NCBI GenBank assembly: GCA_003153125.1
Contig: PLWW01000093.1
Location: forward strand, 1-34,438
DNA: 34,438 bases
Source: Candidatus Dormiibacterota bacterium
GTDB taxonomy: Bacteria; Chloroflexota; Dormibacteria; Aeolococcales; Aeolococcaceae
Direction of reading: 5' to 3'
The position numbers and the translations under genes were made by a program. Shown here piece by piece: positions 1 to 8,603 of the stretch (positions within the stretch are counted from its first letter, which is position 1; every line of letters starts with the position of its first letter). A model generated the notes under the pieces. That model was not told where the DNA came from and ran no database searches. It saw only the letters and a program-made list of their open reading frames with translations.

Positions 1-572
1 TACACCACGTTACGGGACGCAACTGTCGTTGACGCGAGAGCTCTGGTAGCGCTAACCAGGGCGGCCTGGCTCGCGCGATACACGCTGAGCAGGGGATCCG
101 TCGCAGTGGCCGGCGCTGCGGCGATATGGAGGATGGCGCCGCCCGGTGCCCTCATTCCCCGCTCCGCTGCGAAGCCGACCAGCCGGAGCGGCCCGAACAC
201 GTTCGTCTGCCAGATCATGGCCTCACGATCTTCCCCTCGAAGCGCCAAGTGACCGTCGGTTGTCCCGCTGTTCACAAGGATGTCGACAACCCCGAGTTGG
301 TCCGTACTCGCGCGCCACATCGTCTCGCAGCCCGCGGTGGTTTCGATTGCTCCAGGAACCGGAATGGCGACTCCGCCGAAGCCCTCGATCTCCTCGACGA
401 GCGGTCTACAGTCGGCACGACTCTGCGCGTTGACTGCGATGGTGGCTCCGGCCCGCGCGAGGCGCGACGCAATGGTCCGGCCGATACCCCGGGTTGAACT
501 GGTCACGAGTGCACTCCGGCCGCGCAGGGTGAAGTCACCGACCACTCCATACCTCCGTGTGTCCTTGCTCAT
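1..572 (-). CDS. SDR-family protein, 3' end cut by window edge, degenerate active site
   Basis: The frame reads as a classical short-chain dehydrogenase/reductase: a Rossmann glycine motif TSSTRGIG near residue 25 and the beta-4 segment DILVNSG are present. The catalytic motif is degenerate: where SDRs have YxxxK this protein has YRASQ (about positions 78-92), so the lysine is replaced by glutamine. The stretch before the tyrosine (HIAAAPATATDPLL) has no serine at the usual spacing. It probably does not carry out normal SDR chemistry; it may be decayed, or a binding or regulatory relative. The start is ATG at 572, with an in-frame ATG at 587 as alternative; neither has a clear Shine-Dalgarno. 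The gene runs off the left edge, so about 190 residues are seen of the usual 250. It is divergent from alr. Confidence 0.75.
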   Translation of the reverse strand, partial: MSKDTRRYGVVGDFTLRGRSALVTSSTRGIGRTIASRLARAGATIAVNAQSRADCRPLVEEIEGFGGVAIPVPGAIETTAGCETMWRASTDQLGVVDILVNSGTTDGHLALRGEDREAMIWQTNVFGPLRLVGFAAERGMRAPGGAILHIAAAPATATDPLLSVYRASQAALVSATRALASTTVASRNVV

Positions 573-587
573 CCCTTTGCCATCCAT

Positions 588-654
588 GCCTGGGGCTTCG
601 TCACACCCCGCCCGGTGGTTCGGTAACGCTAGCGGTTCGGTCAGACTCCCACCG
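588..654. promoter_or_regulatory. Divergent intergenic region between SDR and alr
   Basis: This short gap must hold the promoters of both the leftward SDR and the rightward alanine racemase. An 8-bp palindrome CGCTAGCG lies at 627-634. I see no convincing -35/-10 pair. Confidence 0.35.
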
Positions 655-1782
655 ATGACCATGGCAACAGCAACCAAGTGGGCGGAGGTCGACGTCGACG
701 CCATCACAGACAACACCCGTGCGCTCAAGCGCTTCGCTGGGCGTCAATGCCGCATGATGGCCATGGTCAAGGCCAATGGCTACGGCCATGGCATGCTGGT
801 TGCCGCGCGCGCCGCCCTGGCCGGCGGTGCTGACTGGCTCGGAGTATCCTCCATCGCTGAGGGGCTGGAGCTGCGCGATGACGGCCTAGAGGCGCCGATC
901 CTCAACGTCGGTTGGACGCCGGCGAGCGACATCGGAGTCGCCGCGCGCGCCGACATCGACGTCACGGTATTCTCGCGCGAAGCTGTCGACGCCGCGAGCT
1001 ATGCCGGCCGGCGCCTTGGGAGGCCCGTCCGCGTGCACTGGAAGCTGGACACTGGCATGGGCCGGCTGGGAACCCCGCCCGGCGCGGTGGCAGAGATGTG
1101 CGGCGCGCTGCACGGTGCGGCTCACGTCACTGTCGGCGGGCTGTTCACCCACTTCGCGGCGGCCGACGCGGAGGCGTTGGAGGCCACACGTCGACAGCAC
1201 CAACGCTTCGCCGAGTTGGTCGCCCAGGCGCGCCCGCACTTCGCGGACGCGCTTGTGCACAGCGCCAACAGCGCCGCGATGCTGCGTTTGCGCGAGACAC
1301 ACCACGACATGACGAGACCGGGGATTTCGCTGTACGGCTACGCCCCGCCGCACTGCGACGGCATCGTCTCCCTCCGGCCTGCCCTCACAGTCAAGACCTT
1401 GGTCAGCCAGGTCAAGCGCGTGGCCGCAGGCGAGGCCGTCGGCTACGGCCATACCTGGACCGCTTCGGCGGACTCGATGGTGGCGACGCTTGCGGCTGGA
1501 TACGCCGATGGGGTCGACCGCCGCAACGGCAACCATGGCCGGGTGCTCGTGCACGGCGTGGTGTGTCCCATCGTGGGACGGATCAGCATGGACCAGGCCG
1601 CCGTCGATGTTAGCGAGGTGGACGGCGTCATCCCGGGCACCGAGGTGACGTTGCTCGGGCCCGGCGCAGCCGGGGCGGTGGACGCCGCCGCCGTGGCTCA
1701 GCGAATCGGCACGATCCCCAACGAGGTGCTCTGCGCGGTCAGCGCCCGCGTGCCGCGCGTGACTGTCAGGCGTCCGGCGTGA
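655..1782 (+). CDS. alr: Alanine racemase
   Basis: PLP-dependent racemase interconverting L- and D-alanine for peptidoglycan; cytoplasmic. The N-terminal TIM barrel opens with WAEVDVDAI. The PLP lysine is in MVKANGYGHG (Lys39 counting from 655). The C-terminal domain holds AVGYGHTW, where the second catalytic tyrosine of the family lies, and GRISMDQ. The length of 375 aa is normal. The start is ATG 655 or ATG 661; both give the expected N-terminus. A longer frame extends upstream to 280, but that part is antisense to the SDR. The last 17 bases overlap the convergent alcohol dehydrogenase gene. It looks like a housekeeping gene bordering the catabolic region. Confidence 0.93.
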   Translation: MTMATATKWAEVDVDAITDNTRALKRFAGRQCRMMAMVKANGYGHGMLVAARAALAGGADWLGVSSIAEGLELRDDGLEAPILNVGWTPASDIGVAARADIDVTVFSREAVDAASYAGRRLGRPVRVHWKLDTGMGRLGTPPGAVAEMCGALHGAAHVTVGGLFTHFAAADAEALEATRRQHQRFAELVAQARPHFADALVHSANSAAMLRLRETHHDMTRPGISLYGYAPPHCDGIVSLRPALTVKTLVSQVKRVAAGEAVGYGHTWTASADSMVATLAAGYADGVDRRNGNHGRVLVHGVVCPIVGRISMDQAAVDVSEVDGVIPGTEVTLLGPGAAGAVDAAAVAQRIGTIPNEVLCAVSARVPRVTVRRPA

Positions 1783-2884
1783 CCACCGCGCGGCCGACGA
1801 TCGCGCCGCCGTCGAGCGCCTGGTAGGCGTCGGCGGCTCGGCCGAGGGGGACGCGCTGCGTCACCATGCGCTCGGCGCGGATCACGCCCTCACCGGCCAT
1901 GCGGAGGATCTCGGGCATGTCGGCGCGGGTGCGCCCACCGTACGAGCCGCTGACGCGGATGCTGCGGCGGACGAGGCGGGTGATGCCGATCGCGGCGGTC
2001 GCCTGACCAGCTGCGATGCCGATGGCGACCATGCGGCCCCCGTCGCGCACCAGCTCGAAGGCCTGCTCGAAGGTCTGTGGCCGACCGAGCGCCTCGAAGA
2101 CGACGTCGACGCCCTCGCCGCCGGTGAGATCGCGCACCGCGGTGACGGCATCCTCTTGGCCGGCGTTGACGACGTCCGTCGCGCCCAGTTCGGTGGCCGT
2201 CCGCAGAGCGTCGTCGCGGACGTCGATCGCGATGATTCGTGATGCCCCGAGCGCGTGAGCGACCTGGACGACGTTGAGGCCGACACCTCCGACGGCGACC
2301 ACGGCAACAGTTTCGCCGACGCGCACATCGCCGGCGTGCCGCACTGCGCCGAAAGCGGTCAGGATCGAGCAGCCGTAGACCGCCGACTCCACCAGGGGGA
2401 GGCCGTCGGGCAGCGGGAACACCGCGGTGGCCGGGATCACGCAGTACTCAGCGAGCCCCGCCATCGAGTACATCCAGAGCGGATCGCCATCGCTGCGGCG
2501 CAGGCGCGTGGTGCCGTCGTAGAGCGTGCCCTTCAGCCGGTTCATGGCGAAGAAGCGCTCGCAGAGGTCATCGCGGCCGCGCGCACAGAAGCGGCAGGTG
2601 CCGCAGGGCATGATGAAGGCCCCGACCACGCGTGACCCCACCGGCGGTGCGTCGGTCCCGGGGGGCACCTCAACGACGGTCCCGGAGATCTCGTGCCCCA
2701 GGACGCACGGCGTCGGGAAGGCCACCTCCCCCTTGATGACGTGGAGGTCGGTGTGGCAGACGCCGCAGCCGGCGACCTTGACGAGCACCTCACCAGGGTG
2801 GGGCACGGGGACGGGGATCTCCTCGACGAGGAGCTCCTCATGGGGGGACCGGAGCACCACCGCGCGCATCATGCCGCTGATCAT
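1766..2884 (-). CDS. Zinc-dependent alcohol dehydrogenase (MDR superfamily)
   Basis: Medium-chain NAD(P)-dependent alcohol dehydrogenase, 372 aa. Catalytic-zinc ligands are Cys43 (GCGVCHTD), His64 (GHE) and probably Cys172. The structural zinc lobe has four cysteines at 94, 97, 100 and 108 (PCGTCRFC...C). The Rossmann motif GGVGLN is at 199-204, and Asp221 ends beta-2 (IIAIDVRDD), which favours NAD over NADP. The start ATG at 2884 overlaps the stop of the CaiB gene by ATGA, which selects it over in-frame ATGs four and five codons downstream. It is the last gene of the minus-strand chain and would oxidise an alcohol intermediate or reduce an aldehyde. The substrate is unknown. Confidence 0.9.
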   Translation of the reverse strand: MISGMMRAVVLRSPHEELLVEEIPVPVPHPGEVLVKVAGCGVCHTDLHVIKGEVAFPTPCVLGHEISGTVVEVPPGTDAPPVGSRVVGAFIMPCGTCRFCARGRDDLCERFFAMNRLKGTLYDGTTRLRRSDGDPLWMYSMAGLAEYCVIPATAVFPLPDGLPLVESAVYGCSILTAFGAVRHAGDVRVGETVAVVAVGGVGLNVVQVAHALGASRIIAIDVRDDALRTATELGATDVVNAGQEDAVTAVRDLTGGEGVDVVFEALGRPQTFEQAFELVRDGGRMVAIGIAAGQATAAIGITRLVRRSIRVSGSYGGRTRADMPEILRMAGEGVIRAERMVTQRVPLGRAADAYQALDGGAIVGRAVVTPDA

Positions 2885-4080
2885 GCGCTCGCCTCGGGCG
2901 CGGCGGCAGCGATCTCCGCGGGGCTGCAGCCGACCTCTTCGAGGACCTCGCGGGTGTGCTCGCCGAGAGACGGGGGTTGGCGGGTGAGGCCGGCACGACC
3001 GGAGCTGTAACGCACCGGGTGCTGCAGGACCCTGACAGTGCCCGCCTCGCGATGCTCGAACTCCAGGACGGGGTCGAGGAAGCGCACCGCCTCGTCCTCG
3101 AAGGTGGCGGCGAGGTCGTTGACGGGGGCGCACCAGATGGCGCGCTCGCGCAGGCGGGTGACCCATTCTGCGGTGGTGCCCTGGCGGATCAGGGGGTCGA
3201 GGACGCGGCGGATCTCGTCGCGATGGGTGTAGGCAACCGCTGGGTCCTGGTAGGGCTCCAACTCCTCGGGGTGACCAAGGACCTCGCTGAGCGTCGCGAT
3301 CGGCGTCATCGAGATCGCCACGTGACCATCCGCGGTCGCGTAGAGACCGTACGGCGCTGCGTGGAACGTGTCCGCGAGCTGCGAGTGGGGGCGCTCGAGC
3401 TGGGCGCCGTTGAGGTGATACACCACCGGTTCCATCTGCAGGTCGAGCGCTCCCTGCATGAGGGTCACCTCGACCCGCTGGCCCTCGCCGGTGCGCGCGC
3501 GGTGGACGAGTGCGCCAAGGATCCCCATCGCCAGCAGGCTGGCGCTGTGCTGGTCCACTACGGCCGCGCCCGCCACCGTCGGTCCCTGTTCGGCGGTGCC
3601 GGTGTTGGCGGCAAGCCCGGAGATGGCCTGGATGAGCAGGTCCTGCCCGGGGAGGTGACGGTACGGGCTGTCGCTGCCGTAGCCGGAACCCGATGCGTAG
3701 ACGACCCCGGGGTTGCTCTCCCTGACATGCTCGTAGCCGAGCCCGAGGCGATCCATCACCCCGGGCCGGAAGTTCTCGACGACGACGTCGGCGCCGTCGA
3801 CGAGGCGCCGTGCTGCGGCCAGGCCCGCAGGATCCTTGAGGTCAAGCGCGACGCTGCGCAGGTTGCGGTTGGCGAGGAGGAAGAAGGCGCTCACGCCGTT
3901 GATGAAGGTGTCGGCCCCGGCCCAGCTCCGCTCCCACGCGCCGCGGCCGGGCTGCTCCACCTTGATCACGTCCGCGCCCATGTCGGCGAGGTACTGACAG
4001 GCCACAGGGCCCATGAGGAACTGCGAGAACGCGACGATGCGTATGCCGTCGAGGAGCTTGAGTTCGCCGCCGTCGGGCAT
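2881..4080 (-). CDS. CaiB/BaiF (family III) CoA-transferase
   Basis: Family III CoA-transferases move CoA between carboxylates through an aspartyl-CoA anhydride. The N-terminal signature is seen (LLDGIRIVAFSQFLMGP, then LADMGADVIKVEQPGRG). The catalytic aspartate is Asp147 in LPGQDLLIQA, and the ANRNLRSVALDLKDP motif is typical. The length of 399 aa is normal. It is joined by 4- and 3-base overlaps to ADH downstream and MaoC upstream. It probably activates the imported acid or an intermediate to its CoA thioester, feeding the MaoC hydratase and SDR encoded just upstream. Confidence 0.92.
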   Translation of the reverse strand: MPDGGELKLLDGIRIVAFSQFLMGPVACQYLADMGADVIKVEQPGRGAWERSWAGADTFINGVSAFFLLANRNLRSVALDLKDPAGLAAARRLVDGADVVVENFRPGVMDRLGLGYEHVRESNPGVVYASGSGYGSDSPYRHLPGQDLLIQAISGLAANTGTAEQGPTVAGAAVVDQHSASLLAMGILGALVHRARTGEGQRVEVTLMQGALDLQMEPVVYHLNGAQLERPHSQLADTFHAAPYGLYATADGHVAISMTPIATLSEVLGHPEELEPYQDPAVAYTHRDEIRRVLDPLIRQGTTAEWVTRLRERAIWCAPVNDLAATFEDEAVRFLDPVLEFEHREAGTVRVLQHPVRYSSGRAGLTRQPPSLGEHTREVLEEVGCSPAEIAAAAPEASA

Positions 4081-4535
4081 CAGTCGATCAACTGCATGAT
4101 GTGCGTGGCCACGGCGACCATCTCCCCGCGCTGGTTGGTGACCTCGATGGTGCCGACAGTGCGCTCCTTCTCGGTGACGACCGAGGTGATCTCGTAGGTG
4201 ATGGTCAGCGTGTCGCCGAAGAACACCGGTTTGATGAAGCGGATACGGTCGTACCCCATCGACACCATGGGCCTCGCGAAATCCTCGAGGATCCGCGTGG
4301 ACGCCGCCGACATGTAGCCCACCACGAGCGCGCCGTGGGCCACTCGATGGCCGAGCCTGGTGCCCTTGCAGTATTCCTCGTCAACGTGGTTCGGGTCGAG
4401 GTCCCCGGTGATGCCCGCAAACAGGTACACGTCGGACTCGCTGACGGTCTTGCTGACCACGGTTCGTTTGCCGATGGGCACATCGGCGATGCCAACGCGC
4501 GCTGTCTCTGCGCCGCCTGCGCCCGGCTCGCTCAC
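4080..4535 (-). CDS. MaoC-like hot-dog dehydratase/hydratase
   Basis: A 151-aa single hot-dog protein of the (R)-specific enoyl-CoA hydratase/MaoC family. The active-site pattern is clear: FAGITGDLDPNHVDEEY carries the family's Asp and His, followed by RVAHGALVVGYMS. It would add water to, or remove it from, a CoA thioester. I start it at GTG 4535 because this GTG overlaps the upstream SDR stop (GTGA); the frame is open further upstream, but that part is only a shadow of the SDR. Its stop shares one base with the CaiB start. CaiB, MaoC, SDR and ADH together form a CoA-ester oxidation module. Confidence 0.9.
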   Translation of the reverse strand: MSEPGAGGAETARVGIADVPIGKRTVVSKTVSESDVYLFAGITGDLDPNHVDEEYCKGTRLGHRVAHGALVVGYMSAASTRILEDFARPMVSMGYDRIRFIKPVFFGDTLTITYEITSVVTEKERTVGTIEVTNQRGEMVAVATHIMQLID

Positions 4536-5287
4536 CACCAGGCGCTCCCGGCGGTGATGCCGCCATCGACGAACACTGTCTGACCGGTGATGAAGCGCGC
4601 GTCCTCCGAGGCGAGGAACGCCACTACGTCGGCCACGTCCTCGGGCGTGCCGAGGCGGCGCAGTGGCGTGTTCTCCACCGTCGCGGTGGCGCGCTCCGGG
4701 AACTGGTCGATGTAGGCCTGGGTGAGCGGGGTGCGGATGATGCCCGGCCCCACTGCGTTGACGGTGACCCCGTGCGGTCCCCACTCGATAGCCAGGGAGC
4801 GGACCAGGCCGCTGAGACCAGCCTTGGTGGCTGTGTACGCCGCCCTCACGTCCATGCCGTGGATGGCCACCGCCGAGCTGGTCACCACCACGCGGCTGTG
4901 CTCGCGCTCGAACAGAGCTGGACCGAACACCTGGCAGGTCACGAAGACGCCATAGAGGTTGGTGTCGATCATGTCGCGCAGATGCGCGTCGTCGAGGTCG
5001 ACGGCCTTGCCGCGGATGTTGATACCGGCGTTCGGCACGAGGATGTCGAGCTCGCCCACCCGGTCGCGGAGGGCTTCGAGGGCGCTGCGGTCGCGCACAT
5101 CGGCGAGCTCCACCGAGAGTCCCTCGTCATCCGCGAAGGCCGCCCGCACCGCGGTCACCTGGTCCTCGGCGTTGCTCACGGCAATGACGGCGGCGCCGCG
5201 CGCACGGAGCGCGCGGGTGATGGCCAGACCGATGCCCCTGGTGCCGCCGGTGACCAGCGCTTTGCGCCCCTCGAGCCCCAGGCTCAT
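4532..5287 (-). CDS. SDR-family oxidoreductase (FabG-like), copy 1 of a twin
   Basis: Classical SDR of 251 aa. Cofactor motif TGGTRGIG is at residues 14-21, NAG follows DILVP, catalytic Ser is in VVTSSAV, and Tyr/Lys are in AAYTATKAG. The C-terminal part contains GPGIIRTPL, TGQTVFVDGG and ends in AWW. This ending and the preceding segment closely match the SDR at 18406-19176, so the two are paralogues within one cluster. ATGA overlap with the LLM oxidoreductase stop fixes the start. It probably oxidises a 3-hydroxyacyl-CoA or a secondary alcohol produced by the MaoC step. Confidence 0.92.
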   Translation of the reverse strand: MSLGLEGRKALVTGGTRGIGLAITRALRARGAAVIAVSNAEDQVTAVRAAFADDEGLSVELADVRDRSALEALRDRVGELDILVPNAGINIRGKAVDLDDAHLRDMIDTNLYGVFVTCQVFGPALFEREHSRVVVTSSAVAIHGMDVRAAYTATKAGLSGLVRSLAIEWGPHGVTVNAVGPGIIRTPLTQAYIDQFPERATATVENTPLRRLGTPEDVADVVAFLASEDARFITGQTVFVDGGITAGSAWW

Positions 5288-6300
5288 GTGGCGGGTGCCG
5301 AGCGGGGCTCGACCTTCTTGAATGGCTCGAGAATGTGCTTTGCGAAGAGCTCGAGCTGGTCGAGGTCGGCGGTCATGGTGTGCAGGAAGATGTGCTCCAC
5401 GCCCGCATCGACGCGCGCCTGGATGCGCTGCTGCACCTCATCGATGGTACCCGTGAGGTACACCGTCTCGATGTAGTCCCAGGGACGCTCGTCGGACACA
5501 ACACCGAGGAGGTAGCGCTTCTGCTCCTCGATGACCGCGTCTCGGTCGGTCTTCTCGGTCAGCCAGCAGAAGTTTTCGTGGGTGATCGCAAAGCCCGTCT
5601 GCGCGCGGGCGCGGCCGCGACGGATGAGCTCCGCGTCGATGACCGCCAGGTCTTCAGCGATCTGCCGCGGCTCGGCGGTGGGGCGAGCGATCCAGCCATC
5701 CCAGCGGCAGATGCGGTCGAGCACCTTGGGAGCCATTGCCGCCTGGTCCGGGGACGCCTCGTGAGCGAGCTGCTGGCCCCCGGCGGCCCACACCGGAGGC
5801 ACGTGGCTGAGGGGCTCGACGGTGATGTCGCGCAGGTTGTAGTGCTTGCCCTCGAAGTTGACGTGCGCACCTTTGAGGAGCTGCATCGAGGCCTCAAGGA
5901 CCTCATCGGTGCGAGCTCCCCGCTGCTGGCGCGTCCCGCCGGTCGATTCGAACTCGGGGGGATACCAGCCGGTGCCGACACCGTAGATGAACCTGCCGCC
6001 GCTGAGGTGCTGCAGGGTGGCGATCTCCTTGGCGAGGACCACCGGTTGGCGGGTGGGCAGGACGAGTACCGAGGTGCCGAGCATGACCCGCTCGGTCACC
6101 GCGGCAACGTGCGCGAGGGTGATCATCGGCTCCGTCCAACTCACCCGGTAGAAGCGAGTGGCGGTGAGCAGGTGGTCGGTGATGAAGAGCGAGTCGAAGC
6201 CGAGCTCCTCAGCCCTGGTGGCGAATCGCCGGATCTGCGCCCCGTGCTCGGCACGCTGGCCGGGAAGCAGGTATGACGGAACGAAGACACCAACCTTCAT
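5284..6300 (-). CDS. LLM-class F420/flavin-dependent oxidoreductase, copy 1
   Basis: Luciferase-like monooxygenase (bacterial luciferase/F420-reductase) TIM barrel of 338 aa. It begins MKVGVFVPSY, has the helix-1 motif AEELGFDSLFITDHLL, and then the GRFIYGVGTGWYPPEF block typical of F420-binding LLM proteins. It may use F420 or reduced FMN; the family does not settle this, but nearby cofE and the PPOX F420 protein favour F420. It is coupled by ATGA overlaps to the DapA-like gene upstream and the SDR downstream. A clear paralogue, in the same order relative to a second DapA-like gene, is at 12240-13235. Confidence 0.9.
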   Translation of the reverse strand: MKVGVFVPSYLLPGQRAEHGAQIRRFATRAEELGFDSLFITDHLLTATRFYRVSWTEPMITLAHVAAVTERVMLGTSVLVLPTRQPVVLAKEIATLQHLSGGRFIYGVGTGWYPPEFESTGGTRQQRGARTDEVLEASMQLLKGAHVNFEGKHYNLRDITVEPLSHVPPVWAAGGQQLAHEASPDQAAMAPKVLDRICRWDGWIARPTAEPRQIAEDLAVIDAELIRRGRARAQTGFAITHENFCWLTEKTDRDAVIEEQKRYLLGVVSDERPWDYIETVYLTGTIDEVQQRIQARVDAGVEHIFLHTMTADLDQLELFAKHILEPFKKVEPRSAPAT

Positions 6301-7247
6301 CGCGCCATCTCCACCTGCGTCTGGGCTTCGTCGAGTTCCCCGGCGAACGACATCGCCGTGCGGATCCGCTCACGCTCCGCGTCGGAGATGGGCAGGAGCG
6401 GCTCACGCACGGTCTCGCGGTCGAGCAGCCCCTGCATGACCAGCGCTGCCTTGGTACGAGCGCGGTAGTTGCGCACCGGCGCGGAGAAGACCTCGTTCAC
6501 CAAGGGTGTGAGGCGATTCATGATGGCGCGCGCCTGCTCGTGATGTCCCGCCAGCGCATGCTCGATGAGCTCCACCTGCTGACGGGTGGCAACAGCTCCG
6601 AAGCCGATCAACGCGCCTTCGGCGCCGAGCAGGAACGACTCATAGATGAAGTTGTCATTGCCGGTGAGCACAACGCAGTCGGGCCGCGCCGCCTTCACGG
6701 CGTCGCGGGTGCGGACGAACAGTTGGGGGTCGAACGACGCCTCCTTGATGGCAGCGACGTCGGTGACAAGGCAAAGCCTCTCGAGGAGTTCCGGGAGGAA
6801 GTTGACGCCGCCGAGGGCCGGCTGCAGGACGAAGAGGATCAGCGGCAGGCCGGTGGCGTCACCGATGGCGGCGTGGTAGCGCACCGCCACCTCGGGGTCG
6901 AGCGGCGCGCCCTGGTATGCCGAGATCGGGAAGACCAGCAGACCGGAGGCGCCAGCCCGCTTGAAGTCGCGCGCGAGGTCCGCCGCCTGGGAGGTGTACT
7001 GCGCGCCGAGCCCCGCAATGACGGGAACACGGTCGCCGACCTCATCGAGGACGATCTCGAGCACGCGGAGGCGCTCGTTTGCCCACAGGTGCGGTCCTTC
7101 GCCGGTGTCGACGTTGATGGCCAGCGCCTTCGGACCGGCCGCGGCGACGTGGCGGATGTACCGGCGCAGGCCCGCCTCGTCGATCTGCGCGTCAACTGTC
7201 ATGGGAAGGACCGTCGCCGGTATCAACCCCCCGAGGTCAAGCTTCAT
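6297..7247 (-). CDS. DapA/DHDPS-superfamily lyase, copy 1, lacking the canonical tyrosine
   Basis: TIM-barrel class I aldolase or dehydratase of the dihydrodipicolinate synthase/N-acetylneuraminate lyase superfamily, 316 aa. The Schiff-base lysine is Lys168 in VAAIKEASFD. Where DHDPS has its catalytic tyrosine (LYNVP), this protein has Phe139 in ILFVLQP. The GTTGE loop is replaced by VDTGE. It is therefore unlikely to be lysine-pathway DapA and more likely a catabolic lyase or hydratase-aldolase. ATG 7247 has a good Shine-Dalgarno (AGGAGA, 7252-7257). It follows the binding-protein gene after a 13-bp stem-loop and overlaps LLM copy 1 by ATGA. Confidence 0.88.
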   Translation of the reverse strand: MKLDLGGLIPATVLPMTVDAQIDEAGLRRYIRHVAAAGPKALAINVDTGEGPHLWANERLRVLEIVLDEVGDRVPVIAGLGAQYTSQAADLARDFKRAGASGLLVFPISAYQGAPLDPEVAVRYHAAIGDATGLPLILFVLQPALGGVNFLPELLERLCLVTDVAAIKEASFDPQLFVRTRDAVKAARPDCVVLTGNDNFIYESFLLGAEGALIGFGAVATRQQVELIEHALAGHHEQARAIMNRLTPLVNEVFSAPVRNYRARTKAALVMQGLLDRETVREPLLPISDAERERIRTAMSFAGELDEAQTQVEMAR

Positions 7248-7272
7248 CGAATCTCCTGTTCAGGTGGGTGGC

Positions 7273-7303
7273 CGCGTGCCGGGAGACACACTCCCGGCAC
7301 GCG
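7273..7303 (-). repeat. 13-bp perfect stem-loop between binding-protein gene and dapA-like gene
   Basis: CGCGTGCCGGGAG at 7273-7285 pairs perfectly with 7291-7303 across a 5-base loop. It sits 13 bases after the stop of the substrate-binding protein. Neither strand has a following T-run, so it is not a canonical intrinsic terminator. It more probably protects the binding-protein mRNA or attenuates read-through into the enzyme genes. Confidence 0.8.
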
Positions 7304-7316
7304 TGAGTTGGTCTGG

Positions 7317-8603
7317 TTACTTGGTCACCGCTCCGAGGTCCGCGGCGCTGAACGTCTGAAGGATCTGCGAGGTGCCCTGAAGGTCGACCTGCACCGCGTC
7401 GAAGGGTCCGAAGACGTTGTGGTACTGGTTGTAATCCATCGGCCCGCTGGCCCCGTCGTAGTTGATCTTCGTCCCGGCCTTGAGCGCCTTGACCGCCGTC
7501 GCCCAGTCGGACACCGTCTGTCCGGGCGGGTTGGAGACCTTGGGGATGGCGTCGACCATCGCCTGCGGGTCGGTGCTGCCGGCGTACTCGATGGCCAGGG
7601 CCAGGACCATGACCGCGTCGTACGCGTAGTTGGCGTTGGCCAGGGGCTGGTGGTTGTAGAGCTTGGCGTACCAGGTGTTGAAGACAGAACCGCCACCGCC
7701 GGGCTCCGAGCCACCGATGAGCGACACCAAGTGGTCGTGCGCAACCTGGGCCCCCACAGCCGTGACCCAGTCACTGCCGGTGGTCGAGTCGGTGCCGATG
7801 AAGGGGATGGCGAAGTTGTTCGCCTCGTGGAAGTTGGAGAACAGCGTTCCCGCCGTCGCCGGGTCGGCGGAGGTGAAGATGACGTCGGGGTGCGAGTCGA
7901 TGACACGCGCCACCTCGGAGCGGTACGACGACTGCCCCATGGTGACGTCGACGGTCGTGGTCACCGTGCCACCGAGGCTCTCGTAGATGTGCTGCAGCAC
8001 CGGCTTCAGCGTCTGGCCGGATGCCTCGGTCGAAAACATGATCGCCGCGTGCTTGTAGCCCTTCTTGATGGCGTAGAGCGCCATCGCCACGCCTTCCTGC
8101 GAGTCGGAGGCGCTGGCCCGCCAGACCCACTTGTCGGAGAGCTTGTCGAAGTCGGTGGACCCGCCCTGGAACATGTCGGGGACGTGGTAGCGGTCGATGA
8201 TCGGCTGCGTGGCGCCGATCTCAGGCGTCTGCGGGCCGATGATGCCCACCGCGTGGTCGATGTTGATGAGCTTCTGCAGCGCCGCCACCGCGTCGATGGG
8301 GTCGCTGAGCTCGTCGCCGTTGGAGATCTGGATCTTCTGTCCGAGGATGCCACCGCTGTCGTTGATCTCCTTGATGGCGACCTGGCAACCCTCGTTGAAG
8401 GCCTGCCCGAACGTCGACTCGGCGCCTGTGAAGCCCGCGAGGTCGCCGAAGACGACCGGAGCACTGAGCGTGCTGTTGGGGCCGCTGCCGGAGCTGCCGC
8501 CGCTGTTGCTCGTGGAGCCGCTCCCGCACGCAGCGAGCAGCGCCGCACTCGTGCAGAGTGCCGCCGTGACGACCGCCCTGCCGCCCTGTTGTCTGGTGCT
8601 CAT
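7317..8603 (-). CDS. HAAT-type ABC transporter substrate-binding lipoprotein 1
   Basis: Periplasmic-binding-protein type 1 (LivJ/LivK-like) protein of 428 aa. A short basic N-terminus and hydrophobic segment lead to lipobox LLAAC (Cys26), followed by a Ser/Gly-rich linker, so it is predicted to be membrane-anchored. Family features include LAGFTGAESTFG near the start of the mature domain, NDSGGILGQKI and VGIIGPQT. The start ATG 8603 has a strong Shine-Dalgarno (AAGGAGG, 8611-8617) lying inside the livF coding tail, and ATGA overlaps the livF stop. It is placed last in the transporter block rather than first. The ligand is unknown; amino acids, amides or aromatic acids are all bound by this family. 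Confidence 0.92.
   Translation of the reverse strand: MSTRQQGGRAVVTAALCTSAALLAACGSGSTSNSGGSSGSGPNSTLSAPVVFGDLAGFTGAESTFGQAFNEGCQVAIKEINDSGGILGQKIQISNGDELSDPIDAVAALQKLINIDHAVGIIGPQTPEIGATQPIIDRYHVPDMFQGGSTDFDKLSDKWVWRASASDSQEGVAMALYAIKKGYKHAAIMFSTEASGQTLKPVLQHIYESLGGTVTTTVDVTMGQSSYRSEVARVIDSHPDVIFTSADPATAGTLFSNFHEANNFAIPFIGTDSTTGSDWVTAVGAQVAHDHLVSLIGGSEPGGGGSVFNTWYAKLYNHQPLANANYAYDAVMVLALAIEYAGSTDPQAMVDAIPKVSNPPGQTVSDWATAVKALKAGTKINYDGASGPMDYNQYHNVFGPFDAVQVDLQGTSQILQTFSAADLGAVTK

Noticed and set aside
627..634. CGCTAGCG palindrome in the SDR/alr gap
   Set aside because: Eight bases are too short to call, and it does not match the operator pattern.
280..654. Upstream extension of alr giving a 500-aa protein
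   Set aside because: The extra 125 residues are antisense to the SDR, and normal alanine racemases begin at WAEVDVD.
2956..4197. 413-codon open frame on the plus strand
   Set aside because: It is antisense to the CaiB/BaiF gene, with no recognisable domain.
7273..7303. Intrinsic terminator after binding-protein gene 1
   Set aside because: No T-run follows the stem in the direction of transcription.
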